From assembly GCA_020541205.1 (NCBI GenBank), contig CP048208.1, forward strand, positions 744,001-808,000: a stretch of 64,000 bases of DNA, written 5' to 3'. The translations under genes were made by a program, and so were the position numbers. The notes beneath the pieces were generated by a model, which saw nothing but the letters and a program-made list of their open reading frames with translations, was not told the origin of the DNA and did no database searches. Of this stretch, positions 1 through 11,422 are shown in pieces. The stretch is from Candidatus Hartigia pinicola. Its GTDB lineage: Bacteria > Pseudomonadota > Gammaproteobacteria > Enterobacterales > Enterobacteriaceae. How positions within the stretch are numbered: the first letter of the stretch is position 1; each line of letters begins with the position of its first letter.

Positions 1-761
1 CTTTGATATTGCATGTTAGTTTATTTTTTTGTAGAGTTAAACTATTTTCTTTACTTTTCCTTACATTTATAGTATAAAATATACAGATTAAAATATTCGT
101 AATTAAAATAATACTCTTAATCTTAAGCTCTTTTAACAGTAAATTATCTATTTAATATTTGAAATACATTACTTGATAAAGTTCTGATATTTTAAAGAAA
201 TATTATTTTGATGAAATCAAAAATTCAAATGTTATTATAAAAAGATAAGGTGTTGTATAATCAAGGATGAGTTGTATATGATTATGCTAATATGTTTTCA
301 ATAGTAACGTACAAAATATGGTTCATTAACTAGGTTAATGTCATTATGCTAAAAATCAACCTATTATCTACATGGTGTTGTTTTAGAACACTTGAAGATT
401 ATCAGAAAATTTTTATTAAAACATATAGTGATTTGATTGGTACAGCCTTGTAATACTATATGAAAAATTATATTATTACTACTAATAAACATAATTTATA
501 ATATTCATACTACTTTTCTTATTTTTTTATATTCAAGAATATTAAAGATTTAAAAATTGTTAAAAACGATAATATTAAGTAGTTACATTGTGCAATATGT
601 GTATATACATTGGATGCGTTAACATAAATAGTTAAATTATTATATTTTATTATATTAAGTTAACAAGAAATAACATTCATAGTATAAATATAGCGTATAA
701 TGAGAGTGTGCTCTCTGTGTAGAGATTTATAAAATAATATTAAGCAATGAAACTATGAGAT
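1..761. other. gene desert at left edge
   Basis: AT-rich sequence with no supportable gene on either strand. It lies downstream of ruvX. The only local structure is a short inverted repeat, GAGAG/CTCTC at 702-715 with a TGTG loop, about 47 bases past the ruvX stop. It lacks a U-tract on the minus strand, so I do not call it a terminator. Confidence 0.6.
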
Positions 762-1181
762 TTAATCGCTTTTTTTAAACCAACTTTCAAGAATTAGAAC
801 AGCAGAAGTAGAGTCAATTTTGTCTTTTCGTAAGGCTCTATACCCTCCAATTTTAAATAATTCGGATTTTGCTGTCACAGTTGATAGACGTTCATCATGC
901 AGTTTGACTTTTACACCAAATCGTTGATGAATACAATTAGAAAAGTTACGCGCTTGGATAGTGACCAGTTGTTCACTGCCATTCATGTTGAGAGGAAGCC
1001 CAACAATTACTAATATAGGTTGCCATTCTTTGAGTATTTTTTCTATTTTTTTCCAGTCTGGTAATCCAATATTTGCTTTTAGTGAAGAAAGTGAGCTGGC
1101 TGTTCCTGTAATTTCTTGACCAACAGCAACACCAATATTTTTCATACCAAAATCAAATGCTATAAATATTTTACTTGACAT
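762..1181 (-). CDS. ruvX: RuvX/YqgF family nuclease (putative pre-16S rRNA nuclease)
   Basis: Predicted RNase H-fold protein of the YqgF/RuvX family, implicated in maturation of the 16S rRNA 5' end and proposed as a Holliday junction resolvase-like enzyme; cytoplasmic. Visible motifs are the N-terminal [15 protein letters not shown] with the catalytic-type Asp at residue 10, [12 protein letters not shown] in the middle and HDERLST near residue 90. The protein has 139 residues, against 138 in E. coli from memory. An upstream in-frame start at 1214 exists. I prefer 1181 because the protein then begins like the family ([12 protein letters not shown]) and AAGGA sits about 9 bases upstream. In E. 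coli the gene follows gshB and yqgE; neither is recognisable upstream here, so the gene must be transcribed alone. No damage is seen. Confidence 0.93.
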   Translation of the reverse strand: MSSKIFIAFDFGMKNIGVAVGQEITGTASSLSSLKANIGLPDWKKIEKILKEWQPILVIVGLPLNMNGSEQLVTIQARNFSNCIHQRFGVKVKLHDERLSTVTAKSELFKIGGYRALRKDKIDSTSAVLILESWFKKSD

Positions 1182-3786
1182 TATATATTTCCTTATTGCA
1201 TAAATAGTTAACATCTTAATCTGAAAAATTTTTTGGTAGCTCGTTAAAAATTTTTGATTGATAGGTTAAATATAAATTAGGATTCTCACTGTTAGCATGT
1301 GAGCTATGTTTGTTATTGCAGTTTTTAATTATAAAGGTCTTATTTTAAATATTTCAAACTTTTTAATGAATGTATTTACTTTTCGATTATTAAGAGAAAT
1401 ATTTAATTTCTTGCATAATAAGTAAATAATAATTATAAAATAAAAATCGAGTGGTCTTGAAATCTTCATGACTATTATTCCATATTTGGCAATATTTTCT
1501 AGACCAATATATTATTATGATCGAGAATATTTTTTAAAAAATAGATCAAAATATATAGTTAATTTTATTCTGCTATCTTAATGATTGTTCTTAGTACACT
1601 AATATCTAGTATTCGAAATTATTTATCAATATAATTTCTATCCGTTTAAATATATTTCACGTGTCTAAGTTATGTTGTCATTCTAGTTATTAGAATAATC
1701 TTAGGTAAAAGTTATTAAGTATCTAGTGCAATATATCCGTTAAATATCACAATTTTTATCTATATTACGATTTTTACGATAAAGATTAGTATCTTGAATA
1801 TTATTTACGCATCTATGATCAGTGCAGTGGTATTAGTATCTTAAATACTGTTGAGGCGGGCATTATAACTTTATTTTAAGCATATACCTAAAATTTTAGC
1901 TATTGTTATAATCATTTTCTTTGAAAAATTTTAAAGCGTTATACATAATGTTCTTTCTTGGAAAATTATGGAAGATATAAAAGAATGATGTGTTCGTTCG
2001 TCGTTATTATTCAATAATAATTTCATTTATTAAGATGTTTCTGAATTGATTCAGTATTATAATTTTCTAATTTTACAAAGAGAGATAAATAATAATATTT
2101 GAAAAGATTCTGGATATAAGCTTAATGACACTCAGTGTTTCCCTGAGAAAAGTGTACTTTTCTTAGAATTCATCTATAATAAAATTGCATAAACCAAGAG
2201 ATGATCTAACATTTTTTGCTTAGCATAACAAAAATTTTGTAACATTTTTCTTGAGTAATTTGAATCTTAAATGAAATATTGATTTTAATATACATTATCA
2301 TGACTGTAAGGTAGAAAATTAAATTAGTCTAATGCAGATTATCGAAAAGTATTAATTTATCAAGACAATGAGTATGATAAATTATGAGTTTAAAATACGT
2401 CTATTGTTATTATAAGTATAGAGGTAGTTATCAAGTAATGTATAAATATACTACAGCTGTTTCGCTACGTTAAGATTATGTTAAAAGCGTTCTAATACCA
2501 TACGCAATCTTACAAATGTATTTGCTAATTTTTATGTACAGCTAATAACTATATTGAGGAATAGTGTGTAGTAAATAAAATATCATTTAAGGAAGTTTGA
2601 TTTCATTCTAGTGTCATTTATTCGTATTGGTAAAGCTAATCTGTTCATTGTATTTAATAATTTTTAGTTGAGAATTTATGTTTATTTACTTAAAAATCAA
2701 TATATCATTACTTAATTATCTCACTTAATAATTGAGTTGCTGATGAGGATGATGTTTCTTTTATTCGGAGTTATTATGATATCTAATAAATAATATTAGT
2801 ACTTAGTACATTTTTTAATAATACTAATAAAGTTAGTTAACTGTAACTGTTTTTAGGTTTAACATTATATATTAGTTAATATCTATCTATTATTCGTGAT
2901 AAAAACAACAACGTTCATTTTTAAAAAAAATAGGGTTTATTATAGTTTTTTAAAATAGTATGTTTTAAAACATGAAGTATGGATCATTCTTTCTCTAAAA
3001 TTCTTTTCTTACCCATTGGTATGTTTTGCTAAAACAGAACACAAGCTATGTCTTTTTTATATTAAGATACATATAGTTAGTGAAGTGTAATTAATATTCT
3101 AAAATCAGTTTCAGGAAAAATTACAATTCTTTTTTAAAAGTTATAGGTTTTAACTTAACTATTGTTTATTTAGAAATAGAAAAGTATAAATAAGCTTCAT
3201 CTACTGTAAAGCTATATTATTTATATCACTAAAATTTCATTTCATTAGCTATTCTAATATTAAGACTTAATATTTAAGAACAATAATCCAATTATATTTT
3301 CAAAGATATAGGCGCAATAGTGAATTACTGAACTGAATTTTGACTAAAATCATTTTTCTTACAATACTATACACATAAAATTAAAAAAAGATATATAATG
3401 ATAAAATTTTCTAATCATTTTATATCAATGAATGTGACATTGATATTTTTTTCATAAAAATCAACACTGAGAAGTGGTAAGATAAGTTATTCATGTTTAA
3501 TGATAGTTAAATATTATTTTTTGTTAACTGTTAAGAAATTTTAGTAGTATATATAAATACTCATTGCTTATAATATCTTCATAAAATTGTTTAAGTATTA
3601 AAATAGTATAATATCCAATCTTTACTAAACAAAACAGTGATGTAGTTAGATATTTATCTGTAAAATATAATAAATGTTGTTATATATTTATTATTTTATG
3701 ATGTAAAATCTTAGGAGATCAATGATGTATCTTTGATACAGTATGATGTAAAATTTGTATGTAGTGTATGAGAAATTACTATAGAA
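1182..3786. other. gene desert between ruvX and fau
   Basis: About 2.6 kb without a supportable gene. In E. coli, by memory of its map, fau and ruvX lie tens of kilobases apart in the same orientation, with serA, rpiA, fbaA, pgk, tktA, speA, metK, gshB and yqgE between them. None can be recognised here. A short palindrome with arms GAAAAGT/ACTTTTC occurs near 2147-2162; I attach no function to it. Confidence 0.6.
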
Positions 3787-4380
3787 CTACCAACGCCATA
3801 TTTTTTGTGGCGTAATAACTTCAGGTAAAGAAATATCCCAATTTTCTACAGGTAGTAGTGACTTAAAATATTGGCAATCATGAGCTAATCCTATTGGATA
3901 AAAATCTTTTTTTTTCCAATTAACTAATACTCTATCATAAAAACCTCCTCCCATTCCTAACCGTTGTCCTATACTATCAAATGCCACAAGTGGAATCATC
4001 ATAATATCTAGTTCACAAGATGGTATAGCTTGAGTAATATCTAAGATTGGTTCATTAATATCAAAGCGGTTTTTCACTAATTGAGTGTCAGAAGTGTAAC
4101 TTACAAAAAGTAACTTATGTTGATTTGATGGATCTAAGACAGGGAGATAAACGTTAATATTCTTTTTCCATAACGTATTTATAAGTGGCTGAGTATTAAT
4201 TTCACCATCAATAGAAAAAAATAAGGAGATATGTTGTGCTTGGGTAATTTTAGGATGTAGTAATACATTATGTATAATTTTGTGTGCGGCAAATTTTTGT
4301 TGATCAGTAGTCATTTTTTGACGTATTTTACGAATAGATTGACGAATTTTTCGGCGCATTTTAAATAGATCATCTTGCAT
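3787..4380 (-). CDS. fau: 5-formyltetrahydrofolate cyclo-ligase
   Basis: Catalyses the ATP-dependent conversion of 5-formyl-THF to 5,10-methenyl-THF, returning a storage or inhibitory folate to the one-carbon pool; cytoplasmic. The 197-residue protein carries the family signature LVAFDSIGQRLGMGGGFYDR, whose glycine-rich end contacts ATP, and ends with a TPQKIWRW-like tail as in E. coli YgfA. The N-terminus is somewhat longer than in E. coli YgfA (MRRKIRQSIRKIRQK before the first conserved block); longer N-termini are common in other enterobacteria. There is no good ribosome binding site at 4380, and the alternative Met at 4359 has none either, so the start is uncertain. Downstream of zapA in the same orientation, as in enterobacteria, where 6S RNA lies between them. 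In this organism it would support the folate used by metE. Confidence 0.93.
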   Translation of the reverse strand: MQDDLFKMRRKIRQSIRKIRQKMTTDQQKFAAHKIIHNVLLHPKITQAQHISLFFSIDGEINTQPLINTLWKKNINVYLPVLDPSNQHKLLFVSYTSDTQLVKNRFDINEPILDITQAIPSCELDIMMIPLVAFDSIGQRLGMGGGFYDRVLVNWKKKDFYPIGLAHDCQYFKSLLPVENWDISLPEVITPQKIWRW

Positions 4381-5792
4381 AGAGTGTATACTTTAAGGTA
4401 AACTGAGACAGTAATATTTGTTAAAATTTTAATAAATAAAATATACTAGATATTACGTCAATAGTCATTATAGTTAAATTCTAAATTATTGTTTCTGATA
4501 TACATTTGATTAAGACGGTAAGTAGTAAAAAGATTTTAATAATATTATAATAAATAATGTAACTTCTTATTTATCTATTTATTTATATAAATACTTATGG
4601 ATAATTCATAGAATTATACTTTATTATTGTATATTACCTGAATTCTTTACTATACAATAACATTATCTAATAAAGCGAAAGTTACTTTCTTTTACAATTG
4701 AAAAAAGAGATAAAAAGTAAAAATTTTCAAGGTGTGATTGTGGGTTGTTATAACTCTATATTTCTTTTACTTAAAGTGAACGTTGCTTTAATTCTATATA
4801 TAATTTTTTTTACACATTGTTATTTTATGTATTTTATCAGAATAAAAATATTACAATCGTGAGATTAATGTATAAATGTTTTTATATGTTATATTTTTGT
4901 TTTAATAACTGCAATGAATGTACTGTTGCTATTAAATATATTTAAGTTTTTGTGCATTTTGTTATATCTACATATTTAAAAAAATCATAAATAGTCAGAT
5001 ATGTCTCTCACTGATATTTATAGAAAGAGAATGATGTATTATGATACCAATATTTAGAAAGAAATAATAGTGGAAAATATCATCAATCTACTGGGAAAGA
5101 CATTACAATATGGTTTTAATGTTCACATCAAAAACTATTTAAATTTCCTGATATCACTTTTGTAATTATTTATGTGCAATGAGTTTAGAAAATAGATACT
5201 ATTCTTAAAAACTGTGATATAGATAAAATATCTAATATCAAAGAATATATTTTAGTAAATTGTTAAAGTTTATTTTCTGCGATTATAATTAAGATAATCA
5301 AACATGACAGACGGAAAATGTCTTCATGAATTTTATTAATAAATTTTTTTGGATGTTGAATACTATGTATATGTATTTGGTACACAAGTTAATATAGTGA
5401 AAAGTCATAATTCTATACTTTTATAGAATTTTAAATTAATTTATCTTTGGATTATTTATAGGTTTATTGAGATAAATTTCACTAAATATGGCGGATAGTG
5501 AATAAAATTTAAATATCACTTTCAAAGTGTCAATTGAGTTTTTTGTTCTTTTATTTTTTATAAGAAAAAAATTAATAGTTCTTAAGATATGCTAAACAAA
5601 TATGGAAGTATTATCAGTTTAAAATAAAATTTGATTTCATTAAAGCATCATATGAAAATACTTTTTGAGAAATACAGTATTAAAAGGAACATTCTAAAAT
5701 AATTTAATTGAATATATATTATCACTCTACATTATCATAGTGAAATAAAAGCATGTTGTTTAAATTATTTTTCAATCAGCATGATTTGACTG
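4381..5792. other. zapA-fau intergenic desert, expected site of 6S RNA
   Basis: About 1.4 kb without a coding gene. In enterobacteria the 6S RNA gene ssrS lies between zapA and fau and is cotranscribed with fau. No intact, structured 6S RNA can be seen. A patch around 4726-4880 (minus strand) shows spaced short matches to my memory of E. coli 6S, including CACCTTGAA; it may be a decayed remnant and is discussed in the findings. Confidence 0.5.
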
Positions 5793-6098
5793 TTAGTCAT
5801 TTTTACTTAATCGAGTAATACTCGATTCGAGAGTTTGGTGTAGTATTTTTATCTTCTCTTCAATATTATATGCATAATTACGTGTTTTTGTTTTTTCTTG
5901 TGTTAATTCATGACATACATTTAATGAAACAATAAAAATAAGCTGTTCTGTATTTGTTACTCCACTCTTATTTTTTAGATTTTGTAGGCGTTGTTCAATT
6001 TCTTGCGCTGATACTAACAAAGCTTCTTTTTGATCTATAGGACAATTAACTTTTATTGAGCGCCCGAGAATTTGAATATCAACTAGTTGTGTAGACAT
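5793..6098 (-). CDS. zapA: cell division protein ZapA
   Basis: ZapA binds FtsZ and promotes bundling and stability of the Z-ring at midcell. The protein has 101 residues. It opens with VDIQILGRSIKVNCP, which matches the FtsZ-binding globular head, has VTNTEQLIFIVSLNV in the middle and then a helix with coiled-coil character. It is about eight residues shorter than the E. coli protein, losing the end of the coiled-coil tail; whether that weakens dimer-dimer contacts is unknown. AGAGG lies about 7 bases before the ATG and supports the start. fau lies downstream on the same strand and ubiI is divergent on the other side, the ancestral order with ygfB, pepP and ubiH removed. Confidence 0.93.
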   Translation of the reverse strand: MSTQLVDIQILGRSIKVNCPIDQKEALLVSAQEIEQRLQNLKNKSGVTNTEQLIFIVSLNVCHELTQEKTKTRNYAYNIEEKIKILHQTLESSITRLSKND

Positions 6099-8018
6099 AA
6101 TGCCTCTATAAAAAATATGACTTACTGAAAAAAAAGAATGTGTGACGTATTAGAAATAAATTTTCTATGCGCGTCATGTTTTAAAATGCTAACTAACATA
6201 ATATACCAACTTAATTCACTGAAGTTTTTCTATTCGTTTTTTTTACTTACCGTATTTAAATGTACTCGGAATTATTTGGAATATATAGTATATAAACAAA
6301 AGTTTTCTTAAAATGTAGCTAAATTTTTTTATTCTAACAACTATTTTATATTATAACATATAATAAATCATTAGATAATATAACTCGTGAAGATTTTTAT
6401 ATAAAAATTTGATTGCATTATAAAATATACAGTATATTTTTTAACAGAATATAATGATTCTGATGACAGTTGAAATTCATAGATGAATTAATTATATAAT
6501 GTACAGTGTGTAATGTGGTTGTAAACATAGTTTGGAAAACTTTAATCTATGATTTAGTTAATAATAATTTAGTTCATTTGCAAATGATTACTCAATTTTT
6601 ACGTGAGTTATTTGATATTATTCATGTCATACTATAGATTAGAATTTATTTTCAATTTTACTTGCTGAGAAAATACATGCTATTTTTTGCTCATCTAGAT
6701 GTTCTTTTAGGTAAATTTATTATTACCACTAAAAAGTTCTTGTAATCTTATCAAAAATTTTATTAATATAAAAAATATTGTAGTCATTAATAATTTTTTT
6801 TGTAATATAAGCATACTTAATTGTGACGAGAAGATGAAATTTTTAAGAGTGAGATTAAGATTGATGATAAACTTATTGTGTATATTTGAATTACTGTAAA
6901 ATAAGTTATATTATTTCATTGCTCATTGAGCAATTAACAAGTTATTAAAAAGTTAGAAAGTTATTTATTAACATTGATTGATATTGTCAGTATTTTTTCA
7001 AAAACCCCCTTTCTTGGTGAAATATATAAACTTACGTATATATTATTATATAATAATATGTCGTGATTCATATTTCATGACTTGTATTATTAGCATCAAC
7101 AACATGTATAGTGTTGTAAGTTACATGATACTTAGATGATGCTAATGATAGCACTTTTAAAAGCAATTAGAAAATTTATATCTCAGTTATTTAAATTCTC
7201 AAAGTACTCACGTAATTATTGATGTTAAAAGATAAATAATACTGATATTTTATAAAAATTAATAAAATTTAATTTTAGGACTATTATTTTGTGGATTTAT
7301 AAATAAGTGATTTTCAACATAATGATTTTGTGTATTTTATCAGAACGAGTTAGGTATAATATACTTTCAGTTAAAAAAGCATTGCAATTAATTTTCACTT
7401 GTATGCTTGAAATTTTTAAACAATGCACTTTAAAAGATATTGTTTATTCAGTGTTTTGTATACCCAATATATCTTTAGAATTTATTTTTAGTTGAACGTT
7501 TTAAGCAGTGATTTTTTAGGAAAACTATTGTTTATCACCATTGTAAATTTTAGAAACAGAAACTGCCAGTAGAGGTTAGATTTAAGATAAGATATTATAA
7601 AATTAAATAATCTACTACCGTAAATACTAAAATTTTATCTAATGCAAGTATAGCTTTAAAAGCTTGATGTGCAAACTGATAGATTAAAAACAAGAAGTTA
7701 TAATTATAGATTTTAAAATCAATTATTTTTATGAAATTATGTAAAAGATAAGTGTGATACGGATAAAATGTATATGCTATATGCATTATAGATTAGGTAT
7801 AATTTTTGAAATAAGAAACATAATGAAATTTATATTTTAATGTAATCCTTTGATATGCAAGGTTGTTTAGTCTAAGTATTAATTAGTAGGAACATTTTTT
7901 TGCATACGAAAGAATTTTACGCTATCTTTAAACATCTTGCTTGGTGTATTAAGAAAATATTGGTTGTCTTGCTATGGTGTAGAAAAAAATACTGAATAGT
8001 ATTTAACAGGAATAACAT
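6099..8018. other. desert replacing ygfB-pepP-ubiH
   Basis: About 1.9 kb between divergent zapA and ubiI. In enterobacteria this interval holds ygfB, pepP and ubiH, all transcribed toward ubiI. No frame here is recognisable as any of them, so they are lost or eroded beyond reading by eye. A composite inverted repeat sits at 7089-7146. A short open frame at 7307-7495 has no homology I can see and is treated as chance. Confidence 0.6.
7089..7146. repeat. composite inverted repeat, possible three-way junction
   Basis: Outer arms ATTAGCATCA (7089-7098) and TGATGCTAAT (7137-7146) are perfectly complementary over 10 bp. Between them is a second hairpin, ACAAC (7099-7103) with GTTGT (7113-7117). 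Inverted repeats of this length arise by chance in such AT-rich DNA, so function is doubtful. Confidence 0.4.
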
Positions 8019-9242
8019 ATGCAATTATTTGATGTAGTTATCGCTGGCGGTGATATAGTTGGTTTAGCGCTTGCTTGTGGTCTAGAGATGGCAGGTTTAC
8101 GCGTTGCTGTTATTGAAAAACGTCTACCTAGCACGGTATGGTTCAATGATAATACTGACTTATTTAGAGTTTCTGCAATTAATGCTGTGACCAAAACACT
8201 ATTAATGTACTTGGATGTTTGGTCAGTGATTAAAAAGATGAGAGTTTCTTCTTACCATGGTATAGAAGTTTGGAGTAATGATAGTTTTTGGCGTATTCAA
8301 TTTTCCGTAAAAGATCAAAATCCTAGTTATTTAGGATATATTGTTGAAAATGATGTAATTCGTGATGTTTTATGGAAAAAAGCAGTTTTATTAAAAAACG
8401 TGTCTCTACTAGTTCCTGCTACAATACAAAAAGTGATTTGGGGTGAAGATAATGTTTTTGTCACTCTAGCTGATCAATCTATGTTAACAGCGAGACTGAT
8501 TGTTGGGGCTGATGGAGTAAATTCATGGCTGCGTACATATGCAAATATTCCATTTATTTTTTGGGATTACGAACAGACCGCTTTGTTAGCCACGATCAGG
8601 ACGAAACAGTCTCATGAATATATAGTTCGTCAAGTCTTTGATAAAAAAGGAATATTAACATTTTTACCTTTTATTAATTCTCACCGTTGTGCAATTATTT
8701 GGTCACAGCCAACAACTGAAGCTGTAAGGCGCCAACAACTTCATAAAGATGATTTTGAAAAAGAGTTATCGGTTGCCTTTAATATGCGTTTAGGATTATG
8801 TCATTTAGAAAGTGATAGAGTAAATATTCAATTATTTGGTCGATATGCATGTCATTTTTCTGCACAGCGTTTGCTTTTGTTAGGTGATGCCGCATATAAC
8901 ACTTGTCTTCTTGGAAGTCAAGGGATGAATTTAAGTCTTATGAATGTCGCTATGTTGTTAGGAGAAATTCAATACTTAAGTAAGGAAGGAAAAGATTTCG
9001 GGCAACACTGCTATTTGAAAAATTTTGAACGTAGTTGTAAATATAATTCAGCGATTATTTTTGCTAGGATGCAAGGTTTTTGTAAATTGTTTGATGAAAA
9101 AAATCCAGTAAAAAAATTATTAAGAGATTTAGGGTTATCATTAGCGGATCGTTTTCCAAACGTTAAACCATACATATTTAGTCATGTTATGGGAGTTTTT
9201 GATGTGCCTGATTGGTTACGAAAATACAGATTAAATAGATAA
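8019..9242 (+). CDS. ubiI: 2-octaprenylphenol C5-hydroxylase UbiI (eroding FAD motifs)
   Basis: Flavin monooxygenase family protein. UbiI adds the C5 hydroxyl during ubiquinone synthesis and works in a soluble Ubi complex. Its 407 residues align along the full length with E. coli UbiI (VisC), for example RVSAIN near 50, SYHGIEVW near 78-85, MLTARLIVGADGVNSWLR near 155-172, NPVKKLLRDLG and the DVPDWLRKY tail. AGGA lies 7 bases before the ATG. The oddity is in the cofactor sites. The first dinucleotide motif, normally GGGMVG, reads GGDIVG (residues 10-15), replacing the second conserved Gly with Asp. The GD motif, normally GDAAHTIHPLAGQG, reads GDAAYNTCLLGSQG (289-302), losing the His, the Pro and one Gly. 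The frame is open, so the gene is either recently inactivated or under relaxed constraint. ubiH, pepP and ygfB, normally upstream, are missing. Confidence 0.88.
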   Translation: MQLFDVVIAGGDIVGLALACGLEMAGLRVAVIEKRLPSTVWFNDNTDLFRVSAINAVTKTLLMYLDVWSVIKKMRVSSYHGIEVWSNDSFWRIQFSVKDQNPSYLGYIVENDVIRDVLWKKAVLLKNVSLLVPATIQKVIWGEDNVFVTLADQSMLTARLIVGADGVNSWLRTYANIPFIFWDYEQTALLATIRTKQSHEYIVRQVFDKKGILTFLPFINSHRCAIIWSQPTTEAVRRQQLHKDDFEKELSVAFNMRLGLCHLESDRVNIQLFGRYACHFSAQRLLLLGDAAYNTCLLGSQGMNLSLMNVAMLLGEIQYLSKEGKDFGQHCYLKNFERSCKYNSAIIFARMQGFCKLFDEKNPVKKLLRDLGLSLADRFPNVKPYIFSHVMGVFDVPDWLRKYRLNR

Positions 9243-10337
9243 AATACTCTCATGCATTTATTAATAATTATTAATTTCTGTAACATTTTCTCCTTTAATG
9301 ATGTTATCTACTTATAATTTTAAGTGAATTATTTATGATCACTTTTGTTTTTAATGTATTGATTAATTAATAATTGAGTAATTTTCATAATTTATTAATC
9401 GTATTGTAGTTTTCATTTTATTAATTATTGTGTAGCGATAATAATATATCTTATGTTTTATTACAATGTAGAATAATAGCGTTTTAAAAGATTCTAAATA
9501 GATTTAAAATTAATTTAAGTTGTACGTATAAGAGAGTAGCTTGATATAATCTGAAAACATATATGTGTATGTGATAAAATGAAGGTCTTATTTATATATG
9601 TAAATTTTGAAATTTAAAACATGATAAAATATTTCTTTTGTATAAAAGAAATCAGAGTGCAAGTTTTTATATTCAAATGAAACAGATATTTATGAAAATA
9701 CAATGTTATACTGTGTTATAAAAAATATAACTTTTTAATAAAAATTATTAAATTTGTATAATTAAGTAATATTAGTATATTGTCGTTTAAAAATTAATAC
9801 ATATTATCCACTCATGTAAGTGATGTAGAAAGATTTGATGTACTTCACATTATAACCGTGTATTTATATTGTACCAATTACCATGATTTTTATACTTTTT
9901 CTACTGAAGAATCTTATAATATCAATAGATAAGGTAAAATATTTTATATTAACATATTAAATACTTTTTGTAGTTCTGTTGATTATTGATAGTTTATTAC
10001 TATAACAATCACTTTCTGTTTTCTAGTGCTGAACTTTCTAAAATGATCAAAATGTTTATGGATTGAGGAATACATAAAATCTTATATTAATTATTGTTAT
10101 GATCTTATCGTTAGAGTTTTAAGGAAAATAGCGTAATACTCATTTAAGAAATAATTTATTTGTATTCACTAATTAGTAGTATATTCAATGTTAAATATGA
10201 AGTTGCCTTTTGTTTGTTGAAGCAAGTAATTTTATTTATTTCTACAACTATTATACTAGCGAATACACAACATTAAAGCGTATGATTAATAATCTAGGTT
10301 GTTAATTTTGTCGTGCTTATTTTTTTAAATAATGTGC

Positions 10338-10353
10338 CTATCCTACAGGATAG
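10338..10353. repeat. perfect 7-bp inverted repeat
   Basis: Arms CTATCCT and AGGATAG are separated by AC. There is no U-tract on either strand, so this is not a clear terminator. It is more GC-rich than its surroundings and may be the residue of a regulatory or terminator hairpin. Confidence 0.4.
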
Positions 10354-11389
10354 TTAAAACGCATCTTTTACATCTTCAATCTTATCTAAATTCATATAAA
10401 AACAATATAAATAAAACTTTTATCCTTTTTAACGAAAATTAGACGACGTTATTGCGTAAAACCTAGAAAATTTCTAATATCACAGAAGGTATTAGAAGAC
10501 ACGTAAATAAACTACCGAGAGTTAGTGGTTATGTTATTAAAGACAAAATATATATAGCGTATAATCTGTTGTTTACTGATTGTATAGTTAATCTAAAATG
10601 ATAGATAATTAAAATGTTCTGTTTTTCTTTAAGATGAAATTTCAATTTTCTATTAATGTAAATGTAAAATAAAATATAAAACAAAATAATTTTTAAATCT
10701 TTAATCAAAAAAATATTTTTAGATTATATAATCTGTTTTATATGATTTTAGAAAACTTTAATTCATTTTAGTAAATTTATATATATTTTTAAAATATGTA
10801 GCATTAGAAAAATAATGTATTGATAATGAGCAATCTTTTTAATAAGTTTCAGTATGTACTTGAATATAAATAGATTTGTTATGAAGATAATGGAAAATAG
10901 ATGATGTTGATTACTGAACATCGACAAATAATATTTGGTAAAATTATATTTATTAACTTATGTTATATAGTAGATTTTTTTAAGTATTAACAGTGAGTTT
11001 TCAGTGGTTCGATCAGTGCAAGAAATTTCTAATATGTATATTTTGTTAATAAAGAAAATCATTTCTATGAATAATGAGTTAAGAGATTATTAATAGATAA
11101 TTTCTAATATATTTTTTTTAAAGAATTTAGAATTTTTTTAGGTTGTAACTCTTTAAAAAAATAATTATACGATTATATAATGAAATTATACTCAGTATAA
11201 TTTGTGGAAGGAAATTGAAGGGGAGAGTAGATGAATATTCTATTATTAAGTTAATAATAGTGTGTTGTGAATCCTAAAAGCGTCTTTATTAATTAAAAAA
11301 GATAAAAGAATAAAACAGAGATCTGGTAATATCAGTAAGTTCATTAAAATTTTTCAACTCTACATGGATCTATCAGAGAAAATATATAC

Positions 11390-11422
11390 ACTTCTCTTGA
11401 AGAGAAGTTATTTTATTTTTTA
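11390..11422 (+). terminator. orphan rho-independent terminator
   Basis: A perfect 8-bp stem ACTTCTCT/AGAGAAGT with a TGA triloop is followed at once on the plus strand by TATTTTATTTTTT. This is the classical form of an intrinsic terminator. No open reading frame remains upstream within 2 kb; the nearest plus-strand gene is ubiI, ending at 9242. I infer a fossil terminator of a lost plus-strand gene or, less likely, a distal terminator for ubiI. Confidence 0.6.

Noticed and set aside
7307-7495. Open frame between zapA and ubiI, tested as a ubiH, pepP or ygfB remnant
   Set aside because: The translation shows none of the motifs of those proteins.
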